From a bacterium Ga0077546 (lineage in GTDB: Bacteria; Cyanobacteriota; Vampirovibrionia; Obscuribacterales; Obscuribacteraceae), in assembly GCA_001464165.1 (NCBI GenBank), contig LNEX01000494.1, positions 1 through 38,137 on the forward strand: a DNA stretch of 38,137 bases. The letters are read 5' to 3'. Positions 32,154 to 38,137 of the stretch are shown here, in pieces. Each line of letters opens with the position of its first letter. Position 1 is the first letter of the stretch. The position numbers and the translations under genes are program-made. Under the pieces are notes generated by a model. It did not search any database and had not been told where the DNA came from. It was given only the letters and a program-made list of their open reading frames with translations.

Positions 32154-33673
32154 TTTGTCACCACTACTTCAGCAGGAAGTTCTACAGGAATAGTAAACCA
32201 GGCTGTGGTTCCTATGCCTTCTGCGCTGAACATTCCTATTTCGCCGTTCATTAACTTGACGTATTGTTGTGCGATAGAGAGGCCTAGCCCAGTACCACCA
32301 AATAGACGAGAGGTCGATCCTTTTGCTTGAATGAAGGGTTGAAAAAGTTTGGCTTGAAGCTCTAAGGGAATACCGATTCCTGTATCTGTAACAGCAAATT
32401 GAATGCGACCGTCTCGTGCTTTTACTGTGAGTTCAATACCACCTTCTTCTGTGAATTTGATGGAGTTATCGATCAAATTCAACAGCACTTGGCGTATTTT
32501 ACTTGGATCGCCTTGTAGGATATTTGGAGCTTCATTGATAACTGCAGCCAGCACCAAGCCTTTAGCTTCAGCTTTGCTCGTGGTCAGACCGATTACTTCA
32601 TCTACAACTTCGACAAGCGAAAACGGAATACTTTCGGTATCAACTCTGCCTGCTTCTAGTTTGGCAAAGTCGAGAAGATCGTTGAGAATGGTCATGAGTC
32701 GCTGTGAAGCAGCAAATATACGACTGGCACTATCAATAGTATCGGCATCTAATTTTGGATCTCTGGAGAGCAGCTCGGATATGCTTAGAATTCCGCTAAG
32801 GGGTGTTCTCACTTCGTGGCTAATGTTGGCAACTAGCGCCGACTTCAGCTCGTTTGCCTCTATGGCAGTATCGCGTGCCAGCTCGAGAGCGATTTCGTTT
32901 TGTCTGCGTTCGGTTAGATCTCTAGTGACTTTTACGAAACCCATCTTTCCACCGTCAATAGGAGTAATGGTGACGCTGGCCCAGAATTCGCTACCATCCT
33001 TGCGTACTCGCCAGCTTTCCTCTTGGTATGAGCCATCTTCTAAGGCTCTCTTCAACTCGTATGCAGGGTGTGATGAAGAGTTTGCTTCGGCTGTGTAAAA
33101 AACTGAGAAATGCTTGCCGATAATTTCATCGGCCCTGTAGCCTTTAATTCGCTCAGCACCTTCGTTCCAGGTCATTATTATGCCATCCTGGCTTAAGATT
33201 AGGATGGCATAGTCCTTAATGGCACTGACGATCAGATCAAACTTTGCTTCGCTTTGCAGAAGCTGCTCTGTTGAATCGACAAGGGCGTGTTCCGCCTTTC
33301 GTCTCTCAGTGAGATCTCGGGTAACCTTGGCAAAACCAATGTGCCTGCCATAATCATCTATAAGTTTGGTTATTACAATAGCCGCCCAGAATTTGCTCCC
33401 GTCTTTTCTGATGCGCCATCCTTCTTCTTCATAGCTGCCTGTTCGCATTGCCTCTTCCAATTCGAATTGAGGATGACCAGACTCTTTGGCATCATCGGTA
33501 TAGAACATAGAAAAGTGCTTGCCGATCACTTCGGCAGTCAGATAACCATTGGTGCGCTCTGCGCCAGCATTCCACGTGATAATTTTACCGTCAGGATCGA
33601 GCGCGAAGATAGCGTAGTCTTTTACGCTCTGAATGAGGTATTTGAAAAGCTCGGTATTGTCTTTAGCTTCCAC
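32150..33673 (-). CDS. Histidine kinase with two PAS domains
   Basis: This 507-residue kinase has no membrane segments, so it is cytosolic. PAS1 (about 8-125) and PAS2 (about 142-256) are clearly duplicated: each has (D/I)xDYAIxxL..DGxIxTWN.GAERxxGY, IGKHFS.FYT and W(R)xRKDGS.FWA, ending in VTRDLTERR. A HisKA block with the phospho-His in ISHEVRTPL (H286) follows. The HATPase_c domain comes last, with LLNLIDNSIKFTEEGG (N-box), VTDTGIGIP (G1) and GGTGLGLSIAQQ (G2). The overlap with the response-regulator gene fixes the partner. The ligand of the PAS domains is not predictable; no haem- or flavin-specific residue stands out. Confidence 0.96.
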   Translation of the reverse strand: MEAKDNTELFKYLIQSVKDYAIFALDPDGKIITWNAGAERTNGYLTAEVIGKHFSMFYTDDAKESGHPQFELEEAMRTGSYEEEGWRIRKDGSKFWAAIVITKLIDDYGRHIGFAKVTRDLTERRKAEHALVDSTEQLLQSEAKFDLIVSAIKDYAILILSQDGIIMTWNEGAERIKGYRADEIIGKHFSVFYTAEANSSSHPAYELKRALEDGSYQEESWRVRKDGSEFWASVTITPIDGGKMGFVKVTRDLTERRQNEIALELARDTAIEANELKSALVANISHEVRTPLSGILSISELLSRDPKLDADTIDSASRIFAASQRLMTILNDLLDFAKLEAGRVDTESIPFSLVEVVDEVIGLTTSKAEAKGLVLAAVINEAPNILQGDPSKIRQVLLNLIDNSIKFTEEGGIELTVKARDGRIQFAVTDTGIGIPLELQAKLFQPFIQAKGSTSRLFGGTGLGLSIAQQYVKLMNGEIGMFSAEGIGTTAWFTIPVELPAEVVVTK

Positions 33674-33928
33674 TTCTAGCTTTTATTACTCTTATGTTTC
33701 TATATTTTACTGATAGTCACTATGTCATCTACGAGACATACGCGCAAACGTGTTAGTGGGTGCAAGAGGCGGACAATGTGCCTGAAGTTGGCGCGCATTA
33801 ACACATACAAGCAATAATAGTATTTTTGAAAATTCGTCTTATTTCAAGAGGACAGCGGAAAAAAATTCGCAGAGCAGCTACAGCTCTATGTGTACAGTTT
33901 ATTACGTAGTGGTTATTTTATCGCTACG

Positions 33929-34339
33929 CTATATGGAATTGCTTTGCTTCTCGCAGCGCCCATCACGCAAAAGTTCATGCTGTTTATTTCTATAAGCTCG
34001 CGGTGGAGCACCTGCAGCTATCCAGCAAATGGCAGCATAAAACAGAGCACCGGCAGCGATAAATAAAACAACCACAACTATCCCGAAGGTACGCCAAGCG
34101 CCTTTTGGCAAGCCCGTTAACGCGCAGAGAGTAATGACGGGACTAACGAAGAGGAAAATGCTGGATGCGACATCAAGATGTTGCATATTGACCAAAGAAT
34201 ATAACCACCAAATCAGTTCTCCTTGCAGAACGGTCAGGCACATCCGCTGGTGGTTAGTCCACTGTGAGCTATTGGTTCTGCTTCCTTGTTGCCGATACAT
34301 ATTTGACCTGCTCAGGAAAAGGAGAACACTGGAGAACAC
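33929..34339 (-). CDS. Small membrane protein, unknown
   Basis: The frame has 136 residues. The second Met (MYRQQGSRTNSSQW) is perhaps the true start. Three hydrophobic segments (about 36-50, 57-77, 84-110; VVVVLFIAAGALFYAAICWI) point to an inner-membrane protein. No family is recognised. The upstream interval 33674-33928 (255 bp) holds no gene I can support. Confidence 0.5.
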   Translation of the reverse strand: MFSSVLLFLSRSNMYRQQGSRTNSSQWTNHQRMCLTVLQGELIWWLYSLVNMQHLDVASSIFLFVSPVITLCALTGLPKGAWRTFGIVVVVLFIAAGALFYAAICWIAAGAPPRAYRNKQHELLRDGRCEKQSNSI

Positions 34340-34438
34340 TGGATAGAGAACTAATTTTAACCGAAGAAAGCACTGCGCTAATCGGCATCGCTTTTGAGCG
34401 CCATTTTTAGAAATGCCTCCTCAGGGTAAATCCTATAG

Positions 34439-34468
34439 AGCGATCATCCGTGCCGGTTTAAGATCGCT
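34439..34468 (+). promoter_or_regulatory. 7-bp stem in the leader of the zinc-finger membrane protein
   Basis: AGCGATC (34439-34445) pairs with GATCGCT (34462-34468), 24 bp before the start at 34493. It could be a leader hairpin or an operator. Confidence 0.35.
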
Positions 34469-34492
34469 AAATACTAGCAGTGGAGATTGGCT

Positions 34493-35356
34493 GTGAAAGA
34501 TTCTGATTGTACAAAGCGCATGCTCAACGAATTGCAAGTAGCGAGCCCTTGTTCTGTGCCATGGAACACCATGGACGAGACTGCTAGTGAGGCTGTGCGC
34601 TTCTGTGGGCAATGTAGCAAGAATGTCTATGACATCTCTAAGATGACCACAGCTGAAGCCGCTCTGCTGCTGCAGCAAGGTGCAGCGGCAGGCAGTTTGC
34701 CTTGTATGCAGCTTTATCGACGCTTTGACGGCACGATTATTACAGATGACTGCCCCGTGGGTTTGCGTCGTATTCGCGACAGTTGGAGGCGAGTCAAGAG
34801 TGCGGCCGCTGCCGCAGTAGCTTTCTTTCTCGTTGGCTTGCCAACAGCGGCTCAGAACAAAGATGGGCCAGTGACTAAGGGCAAGGTTGCTCCGCCTGTC
34901 GCATCTCCTGCTTTGCGAGGGGAGCCGACTATGACCGGTGGTAAGCCAATGATGCTTCCGCATCACACTGGTGGCATAGTTGCTCCGAGTGCGCCAGTGA
35001 AAAGTGCCTCAGCTAGGTGGGAAGAGGTGGCCATGACCAAGCCGTCGATAAAATCACTGGCTGACCGCATCAAGAAACTCGAGGCAAAACCAAACATCTC
35101 TGAGAGCGAAATAGAGACAACTTTCAAGCTTCGCTTGCAAATGGCTGAAGAAGCTGACAAACAAATGGTGCCCGCTTTTGCCCAAGCTGAGCTGGCGAAA
35201 CTATATGACGCTGCCTATGCGGTCAACCCGGGTAGTAATCTTAACAAGTCGTTGCTACGGGATATTTTAAAGGCGCGGATTGCCAATGCTCGCCTTTTGA
35301 AAGTTGATGACAGTGCTTTTCAGGAGCAATTACAGAAGCTGCAAACTTCAAAATAA
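34493..35356 (+). CDS. Cys-rich zinc-binding N-domain plus anchored helical protein
   Basis: Start GTG 34493 (MKDSDCTKRMLNELQ) has GGAG 7 nt upstream; a TTG two codons earlier is too close. The protein has 287 residues. The N-domain (about 15-90) contains VRFCGQCSKNVYDISKMT, a Cys-knuckle block found at the front of several cytosolic/anchored proteins, together with further Cys (PCS, PCMQ, DCPVG). A membrane segment (about 103-120, AAAAAVAFFLVGLP) follows, then a Pro/Gly linker and a C-terminal helical region (TKPSIKSLADRIKKLEAKPN; EIETTFKLRLQMAEEADKQM). I place the N-domain inside and the C-part outside. Function unknown. Confidence 0.7.
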   Translation: MKDSDCTKRMLNELQVASPCSVPWNTMDETASEAVRFCGQCSKNVYDISKMTTAEAALLLQQGAAAGSLPCMQLYRRFDGTIITDDCPVGLRRIRDSWRRVKSAAAAAVAFFLVGLPTAAQNKDGPVTKGKVAPPVASPALRGEPTMTGGKPMMLPHHTGGIVAPSAPVKSASARWEEVAMTKPSIKSLADRIKKLEAKPNISESEIETTFKLRLQMAEEADKQMVPAFAQAELAKLYDAAYAVNPGSNLNKSLLRDILKARIANARLLKVDDSAFQEQLQKLQTSK

Positions 35357-35455
35357 GATGCTGCTTTCGAATTTCTAGCAGAAAATGGGTAATGCCTCAA
35401 GCAGCTCGCTATACTGCAGCTGTAGTGGTTCATTCTAAGTCGTTGGAAATTAGTT

Positions 35456-36909
35456 TTGCCAGAAAAACAATTAGTAGTGGTTACCGGTGCACCCGCGGGC
35501 GCTCATTGGTCAAGCTTAGTAGCCGCCCATGGGCTAAGCATGAAGATGTCGAGCTGGTAAAGGCCGATGTCTTCGACAAAGAATCGCTTAAGACCGCATT
35601 AAATGGCGCATTTGCTGCCTATTATTTTGTACATTCTATGAACTTAGAGAGCAAAGACTTTGCTGCTGCTGACCGCCTGGCGGCTGACAATATGGTTGAG
35701 GCTGCTGCCAGCTCCGGTCTCAAGCGTATTATTTATCTGGGTGGCCTAGGCGAGGATTCCCCCGATTTAAGTAAACATCTGCGTTCGCGCGCTGAGGTGG
35801 CGGCAATATTAGTGGCTGGCCCTGTGCCGGTTACTGTTTTGCGAGCGGGAATGATTCTCGGCTCGGGAAGCACTTCTTTTGAGATTTTGCGCTATCTGGT
35901 TGAGCGTTTGCCTGTCATGATTACTCCGCGCTGGGTTTCCACTCCTTCTCAGCCTATTGCTGTGCGCAATGTGCTTTATTACCTAATTGAGTGTCTCAAG
36001 GTTGAGGCTACCACTGGCCGCTCTTTTGATATTGGCGGGCCCGAAGTGCTCACTTACAAAGACTTGATGCAGGTTTATTCGGTCGAGGCTGGTCTGGGTA
36101 AGCGCTGGATTTTTCCAGTGCCGGTCTTCACGCCGACAATTAGCTCTTATTGGATTCACTTTGTCACACCAGTTCCTAACTATATTGCCAGGCCTTTAGC
36201 TGAAGGGCTGCGCAATCCGGTGGTTTGCAAGAACAACGATATCTTGACCTTGATTCCCCAGCAGCTGCTTGATTGCCGCAGCGCCATTGCCATAGCCTTA
36301 GAGTGCATCGATCAGCACCGGGTTGAAAGTCGCTGGACCGACGCTGGTGAAATGCCAATTGTGCCGGCAGAATGGCCTAGCCCTGGCGACCCTGATTGGG
36401 CAGGGGGAACTGTGTACGAAGATAATCGCGTCATTAAGGTGAGTGACACGCCAGCTCAGGTTTGGTATCGCCTAGTGCGCTTAGGAGGCAAAACTGGTTG
36501 GTATTACGGCAATTGGTTGTGGAAATTGCGCGGCTACATGGACCGTATTATCGGTGGAGTGGGGCTCAACCGCGGCCGCCGCAATGAATTAGAATTATTG
36601 CCAGGAGACGCTCTAGATTTTTGGCGCGTGGTAGATGTCGAAAACGAGCGCAGTTTGTTGTTGGTTGCTGAGATGAAACTTCCTGGCAAAGCGTTTTTGC
36701 AGTTCACCATTGCCAACAATGGTGATGGCGTTACCGTAGTGCAGCAGAATGCCCGATTCCAACCCCAAGGTTTGCTTGGTTTGCTTTATTGGTGGGCTGT
36801 CACGCCTTTGCATGAATTTGTCTTCAATGGTATGTTGCGTGGCATCGCAGCCGGCATTGACGGCAAAATTTTAGAGGGTCCCTCCCGTGTCACCAAAGTC
36901 AAAACATAG
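35456..36909 (+). CDS. SDR/NAD-binding plus DUF2867 protein, N-terminus damaged
   Basis: A TTG at 35456 (GGAAATT upstream) begins PEKQLVVVTGAP, the start of a Rossmann fold. The GxxGxxx...VRALV part that should follow is missing, and reading resumes in another frame at about 35500 (SLVKLSSRPWAKHEDVELVK, then ADVFDKESLK). From there on it is intact to 36909: an SDR domain (YYFVHSM, IIYLGGLGED, TVLRAGMILGSGS) and a C-terminal DUF2867 domain (WYRLVRLGGKTGWYYGNWLW; LPGDALDFWRVVDVEN). Proteins of this build reduce or isomerise unknown, perhaps quinone- or lipid-linked, substrates. The upstream part of the open frame (35392-35495) is a shadow. The next gene overlaps its end by 23 bp. Confidence 0.75.
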
Positions 36910-37591
36910 CGAAACCCACTTTACTGCTGGTGAGGTTATTCGCGATATTGTCATTGGTATGTCAGATGGTTTGACTGTGCCGTTTGCTTTAGCTGCAGGG
37001 CTGTCAGGAGCTATAGCCAACAGTGGTTTGGTTGTTACGGCTGGAGTGGCGGAAGTGGCCGCTGGTTCGATTGCTATGGGCCTGGGTGGATATCTAGCCG
37101 CGCGCGGTGAGGCTGAGCATTATGACAAAGAGCGCCACCGCGAGTGGTGCGAAGTTAAAGAGATGCCAGAAGAAGAAAGCCGCGAAATTTTTGAAATCTT
37201 TCGCGCTTACGGCCTCAAAGATGAAGAGATTCAGCCGGTCGTGGCTGGTTTAGAACGCAACCACGAACACTGGATTGATTTCATGATGAAGTATGAGCTA
37301 GCTCTCGACAAGCCTGACCCTAACCGCGGTTTGGTTAGCGCTCTAGTAATTGCTGGCTCGTACATTGTTGGCGGCATAGTGCCGCTTTTGCCTTACATGC
37401 TCTATAGAGATTCTCATTTTGCTTTGGTGATTTCAGCGCTAGTGACTGTGCTCGCCCTGTTTGTATTTGGCTATGTCAAGGGGCGCTTTACTGGCTCTCG
37501 CCCCTTTCGTAGTGCCTTTCAAACCGCCGTGGTTGGTACTCTGGCCGCTCTTGCCGCCTTTACTATCGCCAAGCTAATTTCACCGCACTAA
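36887..37591 (+). CDS. VIT1/CCC1-family metal transporter
   Basis: This 234-residue membrane protein starts at GTG 36887, inside the end of the previous gene, with GAGG about 10 nt upstream. The VIT1/CCC1 signature is clear: GEVIRDIVIGMSDGLTVPFA (TM1), SGLVVTAGVAEVAAGSIAMG and GLGGYLAARGEAEHYDKE. A cytosolic acidic/His-containing metal-binding helical region follows (REWCEVKEMPEEESREIFEI; LERNHEHWIDFMMKYELAL), then TM3-TM5 (SALVIAGSYIVGGIVPLLPY). These proteins move Fe2+ or Mn2+ out of the cytosol. Coupling to the SDR gene is implied by the overlap. Confidence 0.92.
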   Translation: MSPKSKHSETHFTAGEVIRDIVIGMSDGLTVPFALAAGLSGAIANSGLVVTAGVAEVAAGSIAMGLGGYLAARGEAEHYDKERHREWCEVKEMPEEESREIFEIFRAYGLKDEEIQPVVAGLERNHEHWIDFMMKYELALDKPDPNRGLVSALVIAGSYIVGGIVPLLPYMLYRDSHFALVISALVTVLALFVFGYVKGRFTGSRPFRSAFQTAVVGTLAALAAFTIAKLISPH

Positions 37592-37634
37592 TTGATGGCT
37601 TTGGGTTATCATATCTCTTCAATATATGGATTGG

Positions 37635-37672
37635 TCTAGATTTTGTTTTTCTAGACTTTGTTTTCCTAGATT
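37635..37672. repeat. Tandem 15-bp repeat, 2.5 copies
   Basis: The units TCTAGATTTTGTTTT (37635-37649) and TCTAGACTTTGTTTT (37650-37664) are followed by a partial CCTAGATT. They lie between the VIT1 gene and the xanthine-dehydrogenase gene, in the putative promoter region. Confidence 0.7.
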
Positions 37673-37728
37673 AAATTGCCTTGTCCCCGAGACTCTAAAA
37701 TTTACTCCTGTCTTATTGCGGAGCGTTG

Positions 37729-38137
37729 ATGCGAGACTACATTCTTTTGTATATCAACGGTCAAGAGCAGCGCATTACTGCTGCCCAGGCTTTTCAGCCG
37801 GCCAGTGATTATCTGCGGCTTGATCTTGGTAAGTGCGGCACCAAAGTAGTTTGCGCTGAGGGCGATTGCGGTGCTTGTTCGGTGATGATAGGCCGGCTCG
37901 ATAGCAGCGGTGAAAAACTCGACTATGTGCCAGTTAACTCTTGTATTCAATATCTCTATCAGCTCGATTGCAGCCACTTAATTACAGTGGAAGGCCTGAA
38001 GATAGAAGGTCAGCTCAACCCCGTGCAGCAGTCTATGGTTGATCATAATGGCGCCCAGTGCGGTTATTGCACCCCTGGTTTTGTCATCGCCATGTGCGGC
38101 TTAGCTAATGATCTTAAGTGCCCTTCTAGTAGTGGAG
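37729..38137 (+). CDS. xdhA: Xanthine dehydrogenase small subunit, N-terminal [2Fe-2S] part (runs off edge)
   Basis: ATG 37729 opens MRDYILLYINGQEQRITAAQ, and the frame is still open at the right end (136 codons visible). The plant-type ferredoxin domain has VVCAEGDCGACSV (C42, C47, C50) and C72. The second [2Fe-2S] domain has started with QCGYCTPGFVIAM (C111, C114). The gene should continue with a FAD domain and be followed by the molybdopterin large subunit. The loop LGKCGTKVV has an extra Cys at 36, where relatives have LGLTGTK. The product oxidises hypoxanthine/xanthine in purine breakdown. Confidence 0.88.
   Translation, partial: MRDYILLYINGQEQRITAAQAFQPASDYLRLDLGKCGTKVVCAEGDCGACSVMIGRLDSSGEKLDYVPVNSCIQYLYQLDCSHLITVEGLKIEGQLNPVQQSMVDHNGAQCGYCTPGFVIAMCGLANDLKCPSSSG

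Noticed and set aside
1..38137. CRISPR array, tRNA, rRNA or replication origin
   Set aside because: No regularly spaced identical repeats, no tRNA-like T-arm with acceptor pairing, no rRNA and no dnaA-box cluster were seen.

Overview
The window looks like a piece of a Gram-negative-type bacterial chromosome (or metagenome contig) of middling GC. It has an RND efflux pump with its adaptor, TonB-like and LysM envelope proteins, lipoproteins with clear lipoboxes, and many large, low-complexity secreted proteins (Gly/Ser, Gly/Tyr, Gln- and His-rich). Together these resemble Candidatus Obscuribacterales (Vampirovibrionota/Melainabacteria). That placement is inference from protein style; there is no rRNA or other marker here to confirm it.

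Layout. 1-2900: the tail of an unidentified gene, an IS1595-type transposase, an XRE regulator and a Gly/Ser-rich lipoprotein. 2900-3440: no protein gene, but a hairpin-rich stretch that may encode a structured RNA on the minus strand, sharing a bidirectional terminator with the lipoprotein gene. 3440-11100: a minus-strand tetR / membrane protein / GH13 glucosidase run, divergent from an RND adaptor (broken in two) and RND pump; two strong palindromes lie between the divergent units. 11170-13260: zinc-ribbon membrane protein, TonB-C protein and YbaK deacylase. 13390-16370: a LysM protein with internal repeats, a frameshifted zinc-metallopeptidase and a small exported Cys protein. 16500-22070: a tandem-duplicated beta-type protein, a Gln-rich exported protein, TerC, an overlooked frameshifted gene and a LysM/His-rich protein. 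22070-24500: transposase-like debris and an envelope gene set (TPR protein, probable frameshift, Gly/Tyr-rich protein). 24590-30790: MFS transporter and alpha/beta-hydrolase, three operator-like boxes, Dps, a DUF3124 lipoprotein, a coiled-coil exported protein, a 41-aa small gene and an aldo/keto reductase. 31100-38137: a broken isochorismatase-family gene, a PAS-PAS histidine kinase with response regulator, a zinc-finger membrane protein, an SDR/DUF2867 protein with a damaged N-terminus, a VIT1/CCC1 transporter and the start of a xanthine-dehydrogenase small subunit running off the edge.

Two themes cut across the window. First, a 12-bp palindrome (ACCGATATCGGT) upstream of tetR recurs twice exactly and once imperfectly 20 kb away beside the hydrolase gene, suggesting a shared regulator. 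Second, at least six genes carry a frameshift, or a frameshift plus a loss of roughly 14-25 codons, inside conserved domains. This is either local gene decay or a systematic indel problem in the assembly, and it must be resolved before any of these genes is called functional.
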